Shown here piece after piece: positions 16,128 through 25,680 of a stretch of 55,049 nt of DNA (its first letter is position 1; each line of letters starts with the position of its first letter). The translations under genes were made by a program, and so were the position numbers. Source of the DNA: Acidobacteriota bacterium (GTDB lineage: Bacteria; Acidobacteriota; Terriglobia; Bryobacterales; Bryobacteraceae); contig JAFDVU010000024.1 of assembly GCA_018268835.1 (NCBI GenBank), positions 1 through 55,049 of the forward strand, read 5' to 3'. Below the pieces are notes generated by a model. The model had not been told where the DNA came from and did not search any database. It saw nothing but the letters and a program-made list of their open reading frames with translations.

Positions 16128-18602
16128 TCAGAAGCTTAGCCCGATGCGCGCGATCACGGTCCGCGGTTGCAGAAAGTGCGTCCCGCTGAACGTCGAGAGG
16201 AAGTTGTACAACGCTACTTCATTGGTCAGGTTCGCGATATCCACGCTCGCGGTGATTCGCGTCGGCTTCTCGGTGTGGGTCAGGTTGTCCGTGCCGATCC
16301 CCAGGTTGAAGACATGGCGCGGCTTCACGCGGTTGGGGTTCAGGTCGTCATTCTCCTGCCCGGTCTGCGGCAGCGTGAGCAGCTTGGAAGTTCCCAACCC
16401 GCTGCACGCGGTGATCGGCGCCGCGTAGGTCGCCGTCACGCCGTTGCAGGCGAACCCGATGGTCACCTGTTGCGCCGCGGTGAGGGCCAGTGCCGCGGCC
16501 ACGTCCGGCACGCCGCTCACCACCATGCCGCTGTCGTAGCGCCAGGTCAGGTCGATCCATTCGGCGTGCTTGTGCTGGTAGCGGAACGTGGCGGTGGATT
16601 GAAACGCCTGGTCGTGATCGATACGGAAAACGCCCGTCCCCAGTTCGGCGCCCTGCGAAATCAGTCCGCCGACCTCTGGCGGAAAGTAGCGCGCGCGCGT
16701 ATGGCCGAAGGTCCAGTAGGCCTGGAAGCCGCCCAGATTCGCCGTGCTCAGGCGTCCCGTCAACCCGTCCAGCTTGGATTTGCTCCACGAAACCGGAAAA
16801 GTAATCGTGGTGTTGAGCAGCGTGCTGAAATCGAAGCCGCCGTCGGTGTACTTCCAGAAGTAATCCGCGTCCAGCAGCAGGTGGCGGCCCAGCGATTGCT
16901 GGAATCCGGTGTTGAACTGGTTGCGGCGTCCCGGCGGCACCGGCACGGAACTGGCGCCGAACACGTTCGCCGCCAGGCCACCCTGCCCGGTCGCGCTCGA
17001 AAGCAGCAGGTTTTCGTTGAAGGGCGTTTCCAGGCTGCGCGTGTAGGAGACGCGCAGCACGGTGCCGGTGGGTTTGATGTGGTAGGAAACGGCCGCGCGC
17101 GGTTCAGCCGCGTTCGCCGTACTCAACCCGGCGTAGCGGTCCAGGCGCAGTCCCACGCTGACCAGGAAGTTGCCCAGCGTGATCGCATCCTGCGCGTATC
17201 CGGCGTACTGATTGATGTTGCCGGTGCCGTGGAACTGGAACAGGTGCCCGCCGTTGACCAGGTCGTACGGCGCCAGGCTGGGATCCGCCGCCAGCGTCGG
17301 GTCCGTGATGCCGAAGGAGAAATCTTCGCGCAGGCGGGTCTGCTTGAGATCGATACCAACCTTGATGTTGTGCCGCCCGTGGGTCACCGCCAGATCGCTG
17401 CGCAGGCCCCAGTTCAACAGTTGCCGCGCCTGGCTCTGCGTGGCCGGCGTATCCTGCAGCGGATCGCGGCTGCCATAGTAGGAGAACTCATCCTTGCGCA
17501 CATACGGGTTCATGGTCAACAGCGCGTGGGCGCCGAATGTATGCTGGTAGCCGGGCGCGAAACTCCAGGTGAGGACGCGCTGCCGCTGATCCTGCGCGAG
17601 TTGATCGTAAGCGTTTGGAATCTGGATCCAGTTGCGTGCGGTGAACAGGTTCAGGTGGATGGCGTCCGTGCCGTTGGGCATCAGGTCCACGCGGTCGAAC
17701 ACCGTCTGGTTGTTGCCGACGTCGTGGAACGGTGTGAACTCGGGCGAATCCAGAAAGCGCCCGCTGCGCGTGCCGTCCAGCGAAAGGAAGTTGCCGTACT
17801 TGGCGCCTCCGAAGCCCAGCGACGCGCTGCCTTCCACCGTTCCGAAGCTGCCGTAAGCCGTCTCCACGCTGCCGAAGGGTTTGGCCACGCCCAAGCCGCT
17901 GCGCGTCGTGATCTGCGCCACCAGGCTGGTCTTATCGCCGAACTCGGCGTTGGGCGCGCCGGTATCCAGTTCCATGCTCTGAATCGCGTTGGTCGGAAGC
18001 TGCGTGGAGAACACCTTGCTCTGCTGGTCGCTGATCGGCTGCCCGTCGATGACGAAGCTGACCTGCGCGTGGTCGCCCAGTGGATGGAACGCGCCGTTGG
18101 CGTCCGCCGCCACGCCGCCGGTGTTATACACGATCGCTTCGCTCAATCCGGCTCCCGGATCCACTGCCGGGATCTTGCTGATCAGCGAACGGTCCACATC
18201 AGTGTGCGCCGAAGGCTCGGTTTCCAGCAGGTCGGCCCCCGCCGCTTCCACCGTCACGCTGGTATTCGACCCCGCCACTGCCAGCGTAGCCTTCACCTGC
18301 ACCGGCACGGAACTGCGCACCGTCACATCGCTAGAGTAGGCATCGAAGCCCACGGCCGTGACTTCCAGGTGATACGGATTTTGCGGCACGCCGTTGAACC
18401 GGAAGGCTCCGTCATCGCCCGTCGTCGCTGCTCGCGTGAACGACGTGACCGCGTTGCGGATCGTCACCGTGGCCTTGGGCACGACGGCGCCGCTGGAGTC
18501 CTTCACGGTGCCTTCGATCGTCCCGGCATTGCCCATCGATTGTGCGCGTGCGCCCGCTAGAGACAGTAGACAGAGTGCGAGGGCAGCGACAGACCTATAC
18601 AT
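16128..18602 (-). CDS. Oar-like TonB-dependent receptor 2
   Basis: 824 aa from ATG 18602, where a clean signal peptide begins (MYRSVAALALCLLSLAGARAQ); the frame reaches 18650 but gains nothing. Carboxypeptidase-regulatory domain about 25-105 (GTIEGTVKDSSGAVVPKATVTIRN), plug about 115-240 (QVSFVIDGQPISDQQSKVFS, NAEFGDKTSLVAQITTRSG), then the barrel ending LQPRTVIARIGLSF. Outer-membrane receptor for a large or complexed ligand. It is divergent from the LytTR/LytS pair beginning at 18725, which might control it. Confidence 0.9.
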   Translation of the reverse strand: MYRSVAALALCLLSLAGARAQSMGNAGTIEGTVKDSSGAVVPKATVTIRNAVTSFTRAATTGDDGAFRFNGVPQNPYHLEVTAVGFDAYSSDVTVRSSVPVQVKATLAVAGSNTSVTVEAAGADLLETEPSAHTDVDRSLISKIPAVDPGAGLSEAIVYNTGGVAADANGAFHPLGDHAQVSFVIDGQPISDQQSKVFSTQLPTNAIQSMELDTGAPNAEFGDKTSLVAQITTRSGLGVAKPFGSVETAYGSFGTVEGSASLGFGGAKYGNFLSLDGTRSGRFLDSPEFTPFHDVGNNQTVFDRVDLMPNGTDAIHLNLFTARNWIQIPNAYDQLAQDQRQRVLTWSFAPGYQHTFGAHALLTMNPYVRKDEFSYYGSRDPLQDTPATQSQARQLLNWGLRSDLAVTHGRHNIKVGIDLKQTRLREDFSFGITDPTLAADPSLAPYDLVNGGHLFQFHGTGNINQYAGYAQDAITLGNFLVSVGLRLDRYAGLSTANAAEPRAAVSYHIKPTGTVLRVSYTRSLETPFNENLLLSSATGQGGLAANVFGASSVPVPPGRRNQFNTGFQQSLGRHLLLDADYFWKYTDGGFDFSTLLNTTITFPVSWSKSKLDGLTGRLSTANLGGFQAYWTFGHTRARYFPPEVGGLISQGAELGTGVFRIDHDQAFQSTATFRYQHKHAEWIDLTWRYDSGMVVSGVPDVAAALALTAAQQVTIGFACNGVTATYAAPITACSGLGTSKLLTLPQTGQENDDLNPNRVKPRHVFNLGIGTDNLTHTEKPTRITASVDIANLTNEVALYNFLSTFSGTHFLQPRTVIARIGLSF

Positions 18603-18713
18603 GCTAATGAGTATCGCGGCCCACCGCCCGCCGCCCCACTCAATTCGCACCGGCGGGCGTTCGAAAGCGACGAGCGGGCGGATTTTTGCCGCCAGCGGGC
18701 AGCCGGTTCCGGG

Positions 18714-18719
18714 TACAGT
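18714..18719 (+). promoter_or_regulatory. -10-like box directly before the response regulator
   Basis: TACAGT ends 5 bases before ATG 18725 (8 before ATG 18728). Transcription would start on or beside the start codon, so the mRNA is probably leaderless. AAGG between them is too close to act as a normal SD for the first ATG. Confidence 0.4.
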
Positions 18720-18724
18720 GAAGG

Positions 18725-19495
18725 ATGATGACCGCGGCCGTGCCGATTCGCACGCTCATTGTCGACGACGAACCTGTGGCCCGCCAGGTGCTCCGCGAGG
18801 AACTGCGCGGCGCCGGCGATATCGAAATCGTCGGCGAAGCCGAAGACGGCGCCGCCGCGCTCGCCGCCATCGCGGAGCATCGCCCCGAACTGGTCTTCCT
18901 CGATCTGAAAATGCCCGGGCTCGGCGGCTTCGAGGTGGTCCGCCGCCTGCCCGAGGGTGTTCTTCCCGTGGTGGTGATCGTGACCGCTTACGATGAGCAC
19001 GCCATCCGCGCCTACGAGGCCGGCGCTCTTGACTACCTGCTGAAGCCCGTCAGCCAGGAGCGGCTGAACAAAGCCCTCGACCGCGTGCGCGCCCTACGCG
19101 GCCGCACGGCCGAGGTCGCCGAATCCCTGGTGCGGCTCGACGATGCTGCCGGGCATCCCGCGGGCCGCGGCCGCAAGGTTGTCGGGCGCTCCGGCGCCGA
19201 ATTTTATCTACTCGATCTCGATGACGTTCTCGCCTTCCAGGCCGAGCGCGAGATCGTCTGGATCCTCACCGGGCAGCGCCGCTACATGGCCACCCAGACC
19301 TTGCAGGCGATTGCCGCCCGCCTGGCCGGCAGCGTTTTTCAACGGGTCCACCGCGGCGCGCTGGTCAACGTCAATCACGTGCGCAAAATGACGCCTCTCA
19401 GCAGCCAGCGCTGGATGCTGACCCTCAGCAACGGTTCGCAGTTCACCGTCAGCAAGCGGCTGGCGAAAGCGGTGCGCGAAGCGCTCCAATGGTAG
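18725..19495 (+). CDS. LytTR-family response regulator
   Basis: 256 aa. Receiver domain 9-125 with acidic pocket D14/D15, phosphoacceptor D60 (VFLDLKMPG), T87 and K107 (LLKPVS). C-terminal LytTR DNA-binding domain about 150-256 (IVWILTGQRRYMATQTLQAIAARL... VFQRVHRGALVNVNHVRKMTPL...WMLTLSNGSQFTVSKRL). All key residues are present. The histidine kinase gene follows after 6 bases, so the two form an operon. ATG ATG opens the gene; either can serve. Confidence 0.93.
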   Translation: MMTAAVPIRTLIVDDEPVARQVLREELRGAGDIEIVGEAEDGAAALAAIAEHRPELVFLDLKMPGLGGFEVVRRLPEGVLPVVVIVTAYDEHAIRAYEAGALDYLLKPVSQERLNKALDRVRALRGRTAEVAESLVRLDDAAGHPAGRGRKVVGRSGAEFYLLDLDDVLAFQAEREIVWILTGQRRYMATQTLQAIAARLAGSVFQRVHRGALVNVNHVRKMTPLSSQRWMLTLSNGSQFTVSKRLAKAVREALQW

Positions 19496-19501
19496 GTTTC
19501 C

Positions 19502-21292
19502 ATGCCCGGATTCGACCTGCCGCTCACCATCAACCTGATCGGACACACCGCCGGCGCGTTGCTGTTCGCCATCTTCCTGGCGCTGCTTTTCAGCCGGCGC
19601 GGATGGAGCGGAGAGCGCGGACGCAATCTTTCCGGTCTCGCCGCCGCGCTGGCGCTGGTGTGGAACCTGGGCTCGCTGCTCGTGCTGCTGCTGCCGGGCA
19701 TGCCCGCGTTCGGCAGCAAGACCGCGGTCGCAACCAGTTTCTGCGCGCTCAGCCTGCTGCCCGCGGTCCTGCTCCACGTGTGGCTGCAGGGCGCCCACCG
19801 CGGCATCGCCGTCGCGGGCTACCTGCTGAGCGGCGCGGCCATGGCCATGCATGTTCGCGAGGTACGTGCCGACGACCCGTCCCTCCACCGCGTCGCGATT
19901 CTGGCCACTACCATCGGCTTTCTCCTGCTCACCGGCATCGCGGTCGCGCTGCGCGGAGGCGGCGGACGCCTGGCCGCGTCCATGTCGCTGGCGCTCTTCG
20001 CCGGATCCTTCATCCACTTCGGCGATGCGCATGACGCGCAGGCCTGGCAGAGCGAGTTGCTCATCCACCACGCCGGCATCCCGCTGGCGCTCTTCGTCCT
20101 CCTGCAGGATTACCGCTTCGTGCTGCTCGACGCCTTTGTGCGATTCCTGGCCAACGCCCTGCTTGCCGCGCTGTTCACCGCCGGCATGGTGGTTGCCGGC
20201 ATCGCACTGCTCTCCCCGGCCGAGCCCGAACCCGTCCGGCAGGCCGCCGTGGCCGTCGGCCTCTGCGTGTGCCTGGTACTCTTCGCCTGGCTGCGCGGCC
20301 GCCTCCTCGGCTGGTTGACCCGCGCGCTGTTCGGCCAAAGCGGACTGCGCGAAGCCGCCGCGCGCGTGCGGACTCCGCCCGCTCTGGAAAGCGACGAGGA
20401 ATACCTGGACTGGGCCGCGGCCCTGCTCGCCGAAGCCGCCCGCGCCGCGCACTTCGAACTCGCCGCGCAGGATAGCGTCGCCGGCGCGGCGGAACTGCGC
20501 ACTCCAGTGCTGGCGCGCGCCGTCCCCGGTTTGAGCGAACCCGTCGAAGCGCTCGTCCCGGTGCGTCTGGCCCAGGGCGATTCGCGCCTCATCCTCCTCG
20601 GACCGCGCCGCGGCGGACAGCGCTATCTGCGCGACGATCTCGACCTGCTGGCCGCCGCCGCCGGCGAAATTGCCTCCCACGTCGAATCCATGCGCCGCGG
20701 TGAACTCGCGCGCCTCGCGGCCCAGGCCGAGTTGCGCGCGCTGCAGGCGCAGATCCATCCGCACTTCCTCTTCAATGCGCTGAACACGCTCTACGGCACC
20801 ATCCCGCGCGAAGCCGCCGGCGCGCGCCGCATGGTGCTTAACCTGGCCGATATCTTCCGCTACTTCCTGCAATCGGACCGCGCGCTGGTCCCGCTTGCCC
20901 GCGAAATGGAAATCGTCCGCGCCTACCTCGAAGTGGAGCAGAGCCGTCTCGGCCCGCGCCTCAGCGTGGAGATCGCGGTGGACGATGCCGCGCTCGACGT
21001 GCCCATTCCCGTGCTTTCCATCCAGCCTCTGGTGGAGAACGCCATCAAGCACGGCATCGCGCGCCGGGCCGGCCCCGGATCCGTCACCGTCGAAGTCAAG
21101 GCCGCCGGCGGCTTGCGCGTCACCGTGCGCAACAGTGCCGGCGAAGGCGGGGAGCCGGGACCCGGCGTGGGCCTCAACAATGTGCGTCGCCGTCTGGAGA
21201 TCTGCTACGGAGCCGCCGCCGCGCTCGATCTCAGGGTCGGTGACGAGACCACGGTCGCGGAACTGCGCATCCCCGTCGCAGCCGGAGCTTGA
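19502..21292 (+). CDS. LytS-type sensor histidine kinase
   Basis: 596 aa. About seven hydrophobic helices fill residues 1-250 (LLFAIFLALLF, ALVWNLGSLLVLLLPG, AILATTIGFLLLTGIAVAL, LLAALFTAGMVVAGIALL). A GAF-like segment follows (about 275-400), then the HisKA_7TM/LytS-type kinase core with HPHFLFNALNTLYG at 419-432 (H421 the likely phosphorylated residue), N-box LVENAIKHGIARR (about 510) and G-box GPGVGLNNVRRRLE. It would phosphorylate the upstream LytTR regulator in response to a membrane signal. Confidence 0.92.
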   Translation: MPGFDLPLTINLIGHTAGALLFAIFLALLFSRRGWSGERGRNLSGLAAALALVWNLGSLLVLLLPGMPAFGSKTAVATSFCALSLLPAVLLHVWLQGAHRGIAVAGYLLSGAAMAMHVREVRADDPSLHRVAILATTIGFLLLTGIAVALRGGGGRLAASMSLALFAGSFIHFGDAHDAQAWQSELLIHHAGIPLALFVLLQDYRFVLLDAFVRFLANALLAALFTAGMVVAGIALLSPAEPEPVRQAAVAVGLCVCLVLFAWLRGRLLGWLTRALFGQSGLREAAARVRTPPALESDEEYLDWAAALLAEAARAAHFELAAQDSVAGAAELRTPVLARAVPGLSEPVEALVPVRLAQGDSRLILLGPRRGGQRYLRDDLDLLAAAAGEIASHVESMRRGELARLAAQAELRALQAQIHPHFLFNALNTLYGTIPREAAGARRMVLNLADIFRYFLQSDRALVPLAREMEIVRAYLEVEQSRLGPRLSVEIAVDDAALDVPIPVLSIQPLVENAIKHGIARRAGPGSVTVEVKAAGGLRVTVRNSAGEGGEPGPGVGLNNVRRRLEICYGAAAALDLRVGDETTVAELRIPVAAGA

Positions 21293-21350
21293 GTCCCGGA
21301 CAAGTGGTTTCCCCGCGCGCCGTAGTGTAAGTTCAGACTAGAAGGTTCGT

Positions 21351-22793
21351 ATGCGAATTTCCATTTCGATGGTCCGGTACGCGCTGCTGGGCGCCGCCCT
21401 GACTGCTGCTCCGCTCTGGATGCAGGCTCAGGACAACAGCAGGGACAACCGGAAAGAGGGCGGCCGCAAGTTGGATCGCAGAGTGCCCCGCGACCAGCGC
21501 GACGCCACGCACGAAAGCGCCCCGCCAGCGGCGGCGCCCCGGGTCCGCCAGGCGCAGCCGCCCGCGAACCAGCCCGGCTATCCCTTCGGCAATCAACCGC
21601 CACGCCCCACGGCGGCGCCGCCCCACGCCAACGGGCCGCGGCAATTCGAAGCGGTCCGCCCGGGAGGACAGGTGGTGGTGACCACGACCCCGGCGCACGG
21701 CTACGTGCAGCGGTCCATCGTCGTGCAGAACAACACCATCATCAAGCGTACCTATATGTACAACGGCGTGCCTCAGGCGCGCTTCTACCGCCCGTATGCC
21801 TATCGGGGCGTCACGCTCGCGGTCTACACCCCGGTGCGCTACTACCGCCCCGCGTTCTACTCCTACGTCTACAATCCCTGGCCGCGTCCAATCGCCTACG
21901 GATGGGGATGGAACACACGGCCCTGGTTCGCCTACTACGGCGGGTACTTCACGCCCTACCCGATGTATTCGAGTCCGGCGATGTGGCTGACCGATTACCT
22001 GATCGCCGCCACCCTGGAGGCCGCCTATGAAGAGCGCATGGCGGCACGGAACGACGCCTTCTACGGCGATGCCGGAAGCCCGCAAGGCGCGCCCATGAGC
22101 CCCGAGGTCAAGCAGGCCATCGCCGGCGAGGTGCGCCGCCAGATCGAGCAGGAGCGAGCCGAACAGCAGGCCGGATACGGCGCCGGGCCGGGGGGCGTTT
22201 TCGCCGACAGCGGCTCCCACGTCTTCGTCGCCTACAACGCCCTCACCGTCAACTCCAACGCCGGCGATTGTTCGCTGCGCGAAGGAGACGTGCTGCAGAC
22301 CAATGGCGTGCCGCCCGAAGGGTCCGCCGCGGCGCCCGCCCTGGTGCTCTCCAGCCGCGCGATGGATTGCCCGCGAGGCAGCACCGTATGGGTCGGCATC
22401 GGCGACTTGCAGGAGATGCAAAACCAGATGCGCGCCTCCATCGATCGCGGGATGTACGAAATGCAGTCGCGCCAGGGCCAGGGCGGATTGCCCGCCCTGC
22501 CGCCCGGCAGCGCGGGCACGATCGATTCGCCGCTGGCCGCGCAGGCCCAGCCCGATCCCTACGCCGGCGGCGAACTCCCCGGCGCCTACCAGCAGGCCGA
22601 TCCGCCCCAGCCTCAGGCGGCCAGCGTCTACCAACCCGGCCCGCCAACGCTCACCCTCGGCCTCACCATTGAAGAGGTCAGGGCGATCCAGGGCGAGCCC
22701 GATAAGATCGTCGATCTCGGGGACAAAAAGATGTACCTCTACAAGGACCTGAAGATTACCTTCACAGGCGGCCGCGTCACCGACATCCAGTAG
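21351..22793 (+). CDS. Secreted Pro/Tyr-rich hypothetical protein with SmpA-like tail
   Basis: 480 aa. Signal peptide MRISISMVRYALLGAALTAAPLWMQAQ; a Pro/Ala/Arg-rich stretch to about 100; a Tyr/Trp-rich central part (RYYRPAFYSYVYNPWPRPIAYGWGW, about 160-190); a domain with paired Cys (GDCSLREGDVL, AMDCPRGSTVWV); and a C-terminal segment (LTLGLTIEEVRAIQGEPDKIVDLGDKKMYLYKDLKITF) that resembles the SmpA/BamE-type fold found at the end of many envelope proteins. It looks exported and envelope-associated. No specific family is recognised. Confidence 0.65.
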   Translation: MRISISMVRYALLGAALTAAPLWMQAQDNSRDNRKEGGRKLDRRVPRDQRDATHESAPPAAAPRVRQAQPPANQPGYPFGNQPPRPTAAPPHANGPRQFEAVRPGGQVVVTTTPAHGYVQRSIVVQNNTIIKRTYMYNGVPQARFYRPYAYRGVTLAVYTPVRYYRPAFYSYVYNPWPRPIAYGWGWNTRPWFAYYGGYFTPYPMYSSPAMWLTDYLIAATLEAAYEERMAARNDAFYGDAGSPQGAPMSPEVKQAIAGEVRRQIEQERAEQQAGYGAGPGGVFADSGSHVFVAYNALTVNSNAGDCSLREGDVLQTNGVPPEGSAAAPALVLSSRAMDCPRGSTVWVGIGDLQEMQNQMRASIDRGMYEMQSRQGQGGLPALPPGSAGTIDSPLAAQAQPDPYAGGELPGAYQQADPPQPQAASVYQPGPPTLTLGLTIEEVRAIQGEPDKIVDLGDKKMYLYKDLKITFTGGRVTDIQ

Positions 22794-22820
22794 CGCGGTG
22801 ACGGCCTCCTGGCCGGCACA

Positions 22821-23504
22821 CTACCGTTCGCGGATGCGCAGTTCGCGGAACATCATGACGGTGAACTGATCGTGCAACTGAAGCCCGATCGGCCCGGTTT
22901 TCGACCGCGCCGGATCGCCCGCGAACTCCGCCACCGGGACACCGTTCAGCAGCACCCGGATCGCGTGGTTGCGCGACTCGATATCGAGCGCGTTCCACTC
23001 GGCCATCCGCTGGAACCCGGTCCTGGCGGGCACGAACGTGTACACGCTGCCCGTGGGATACTTCTCGCGGTCGTCGTCGATGATCTGGATTTCGTAGCCG
23101 ATGTGCGCCGGGGTCGTCTTGGGGAACGCCGCCAGGTCCGGGCGCTCGGCGTCGCTTTCGCCGATGGCGCCGTGCGCGCGCGAACGGTCGCGGATCGAGA
23201 CCCCGCTGTTGCCGCGCGCCGGCAGGAAGTACTCCACGTGAAGATCGAATTCGCCGTACTCGCGCCTGGTGTATATCCACGCCTGCCGGCTGATCCACTC
23301 GTGATAATCCCGCACCGCGGCCGGGGGCTTCGCCGCCAGCAGCGCGTCGATTGCGCCGCGCGTCCGCTGTCCCAACAGCACGCCCTCCGGCAGCACGCTC
23401 CACAGGCAGTTGCCGCGCGGCTCCCAGCCATCCAGCGTCTTGCCGTCGAACAGCGGTTTCCAGCCCAGGTCCGGCGGCGCGTCACGGTTCCGGTTGCCGC
23501 CCAC
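22821..23504 (-). CDS. DUF1080 (3-keto-disaccharide hydrolase) half of a frameshifted gene
   Basis: About 225 aa in the minus-strand frame: PPDLGWKPLFDGKTLDGWEPRG, EYGEFDLHVEYFLPARGNSGVSIRDRS, GYEIQIIDDDREKYPTGSVYTF, NHAIRVLLNGVPVAEF, GPIGLQLHDQFTVMMFRELRIRER. This is a complete DUF1080 concanavalin-like domain, the family that includes hydrolases of 3-keto-glycosides. There is no signal peptide and the only nearby in-frame start is GTG 23504. Its natural partner is the ThuA domain read in the other frame just upstream; the fusion ThuA-DUF1080 is common in this phylum. I read it as the second half of one broken gene. Confidence 0.75.
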   Translation of the reverse strand: MGGNRNRDAPPDLGWKPLFDGKTLDGWEPRGNCLWSVLPEGVLLGQRTRGAIDALLAAKPPAAVRDYHEWISRQAWIYTRREYGEFDLHVEYFLPARGNSGVSIRDRSRAHGAIGESDAERPDLAAFPKTTPAHIGYEIQIIDDDREKYPTGSVYTFVPARTGFQRMAEWNALDIESRNHAIRVLLNGVPVAEFAGDPARSKTGPIGLQLHDQFTVMMFRELRIRER

Positions 23505-24283
23505 TCGGTACCGCGCGCCAACAGCGCCTGGAAATAGACATCGTCCAGGTTCGGATTCAACTCGTTCTTCCACGTGTGCCCGAGCATGGTGGTGTACACG
23601 CGGCCCTTGCCGTACTGCCGCACCCAATCCATCGGCTCGCCCTGGTGCGAGATCTCCGAAAACGCGTAGGTGAGGATCGTCAGCCCCTCCGCCGGACCGT
23701 GCTGCCCGTGCGTGAGTTGCTCGGAGCGGTGCCGCCAGTGATCCGGCATGCCGCGCGTGATGGGATGCTCCTTGTCCAGCGTGTACATGTCGAAATCGTG
23801 CCGCGGCCCGTGCCCGGGATTCAGGCCCTCCCCCTTGGGCACTACCACTACTTTGCCGCCGCGGATCGCGATGCTCGCGCCGAACGATTTGTCCCGCCAG
23901 CCCAGCCCGATCATCTCGTTGTATGCCGGCCACTCCAGGAACGCGTTGTTCGCCGCGTGGAACACCACCAGGCCGCCGCCCCCGCGCACATACTCTTCGA
24001 GCGCGCGCTCCGCCGCCGCCGGCCAGCGCGTCCCGGCCGCGGTGTGGCCGCCGTTGAAGTTATCGATGACCACGTCGTACCTGGCAAAATCCGGCAGCTT
24101 CGGATAGGTGGACACGTCCACCGTGAAGCGCCCGCTCTCTTCCAGAATCGATCGGATGGCGCGAGTGCCGGCCTCCCAGTCGTGATTATTGACGCCGTCT
24201 ACGATGACGGCCGAAAGCTTGCGTCCGGCGCCGGCCGCGGTTGTGGCCACGGCCAGCGCCAGGAACGCCAGTTGGCGGAACAT
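23480..24283 (-). CDS. ThuA-like half of a frameshifted ThuA-DUF1080 gene
   Basis: About 268 aa with signal peptide MFRQLAFLALAVATTAAGA. ThuA signatures: VIVDGVNNHDWEAGTRAIRSILEESGRF, YDVVIDNFNGG, YVRGGGGLVVFHAANNAF, HDFDMYTLDKEHPITRGMPDHWRH, TYAFSEISHQGEPMDWVRQYGKGRVYTTMLGHTW. Sense ends at GTEWAATGTVT (about 23480). The same frame then runs on to 22946 as Arg/Ser/Thr-rich nonsense, while the DUF1080 domain continues in the next frame. One missing base explains it. ThuA proteins have a class-I-glutaminase-like fold and act in C3-oxidised sugar metabolism. The gene starts 6 bases after the oxidoreductase gene ends. Confidence 0.78.
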
Positions 24284-24289
24284 GCAGCG

Positions 24290-25609
24290 TCAGACCTCGA
24301 GTTTCCAGGGCTTACGATAGCGGGCCTTGAGGTGTGGTTTCACGGCGTCCTGCTTCACCGTCCAGTTCTGTTCGTCCCAATCCAGCCGCGACTGGAACCG
24401 CATCGAGAGGTTGGCCAGCAGGCAGGTAGTCGAGGAGCGCACGCAGGTTTCGATCTCGCTCATCGGCTTCTGCCGGCTCTTGATGCATGCCGCCCAGTTC
24501 TGCCAGTGGGGCACGTTCATCTGGCTCATCTCCGAATCCTTTTCCCAGGTCTGCTCCTGCACCCCGGACTTCGGGTTCGGAATCAGCCAGCAACCGCCGC
24601 GGTTCACGAAGATCGTCGCCAGCGTGCCGTGGATCACACTGCCGTAGCCCTGGTTCAACGCGAATAAGGGCAGCGGATTGCAGGTGCGGCTTTCGTACGT
24701 GGCCAGAAACTTGGGATATTCGAACGTGGCTTCCATCGTGTCCGGCGTCTGCGTGTTGTCTTCCACGTAGAACTTGCTGCCCAGCGCCACGATGGACTTC
24801 GGCATCACTTCGTGGAAGCACTGGTGCAGCGGGTCGATCAGGTGCACGCCCCAATCCGTCATCGCGCCGCCCGCGTAATCCCAGAAGTAGCGGAACGTCG
24901 GGAACCCGGCCGTCTTCACGCCCCAGCGGTTGGCGTTGAACGGCACCTTCGGCGCCGGCCCCAGCCACATGTCCCAATTCAGGTCGGCCGGCGGATCGCT
25001 GTCCGGTGGATTGCCCCATCCAGTCTTCTTGGTGAGGCCGGACTGGAACGTGTGGCAGTACGTGATGTCGCCCGCCACGCCGGACGCCACCAGTTCCGCC
25101 GCCTTCTTGAAATAGCCGCCCGAACGCTGCATCGTGCCCGCCTGCACAATGCGGTTATACTTGCGCGCGGCCTGCACCATCTTCTGCCCTTCCTCCACAT
25201 AAGTGCAGGAGGGCTTCTCCACGTATACGTCCTTGCCCGCTTTGCAGGCTTCCACCGTCATGTAGGCGTGCCAGTGGTCCGGCGTGGAGACGCACACCGC
25301 GTCGATGCTCTTGTCCGCGATGATGTCGCGGAAGTCCTTCACCGGCTTCACCGTCACCCCGCCCTTGGCCGCCGCGGCGACGGCGCGGTCCAGGTGCGGC
25401 TGGTATACGTCGCAGACCGCGACCGGCTGAAGTTCGGGCACCTTCATCGAGTACCCGAGATTGCCCGAGCCCATCGCGCCCAGCCCGATGAACCCGACCG
25501 TGATCTTGTCGTTCGCACCGCGAATGCTCCCGGTGAAGAGCGATGTGGTGAACGCGGTCGCTGCCGCGGCAAGCACATCTCGTCGTGGAATTGCGCTCTG
25601 GTTGTCCAT
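24290..25609 (-). CDS. Tat-exported Gfo/Idh/MocA-family oxidoreductase
   Basis: 439 aa from ATG 25609. Tat-type leader (IPRRDVLAAAATAFTTSLFTGS), then the Rossmann NAD(P) fold with GFIGLGAMGSGNLGYSM, the VCDVYQ strand, STPDHWHAYMTVEACKAGKDVYVEKPSC (EKP motif carrying the catalytic Lys) and, in the C-terminal domain, GGAMTDWGVHLIDPLHQ. The family oxidises sugar or cyclitol hydroxyls with a tightly bound nicotinamide cofactor. Next to ThuA-DUF1080 and a sugar-type MFS permease, oxidation at C3 of a glycoside is the likely role. It heads the operon with the ThuA gene. Confidence 0.92.
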   Translation of the reverse strand: MDNQSAIPRRDVLAAAATAFTTSLFTGSIRGANDKITVGFIGLGAMGSGNLGYSMKVPELQPVAVCDVYQPHLDRAVAAAAKGGVTVKPVKDFRDIIADKSIDAVCVSTPDHWHAYMTVEACKAGKDVYVEKPSCTYVEEGQKMVQAARKYNRIVQAGTMQRSGGYFKKAAELVASGVAGDITYCHTFQSGLTKKTGWGNPPDSDPPADLNWDMWLGPAPKVPFNANRWGVKTAGFPTFRYFWDYAGGAMTDWGVHLIDPLHQCFHEVMPKSIVALGSKFYVEDNTQTPDTMEATFEYPKFLATYESRTCNPLPLFALNQGYGSVIHGTLATIFVNRGGCWLIPNPKSGVQEQTWEKDSEMSQMNVPHWQNWAACIKSRQKPMSEIETCVRSSTTCLLANLSMRFQSRLDWDEQNWTVKQDAVKPHLKARYRKPWKLEV

Positions 25610-25680
25610 ACTGTGTTCTAGGATGCCAGAAAACCGGGTCCGGTTTGCGGGCCGCCGGCCGCGAATCCCGATCCGGAGCC

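Noticed and set aside
16167..18560. 797-codon plus-strand frame
   Set aside because: Antisense to TonB receptor 2; Arg/His/Val-rich with no recognisable domain.
19208..21052. 614-codon minus-strand frame
   Set aside because: Antisense to the LytTR/LytS genes, which have complete motifs; this translation is low-complexity Gln/Glu/His.
23470..23515. Programmed -1 frameshift joining ThuA and DUF1080
   Set aside because: No X-XXY-YYZ slippery heptamer or downstream pseudoknot-like repeat is visible at the junction; a mutation or read error is simpler.
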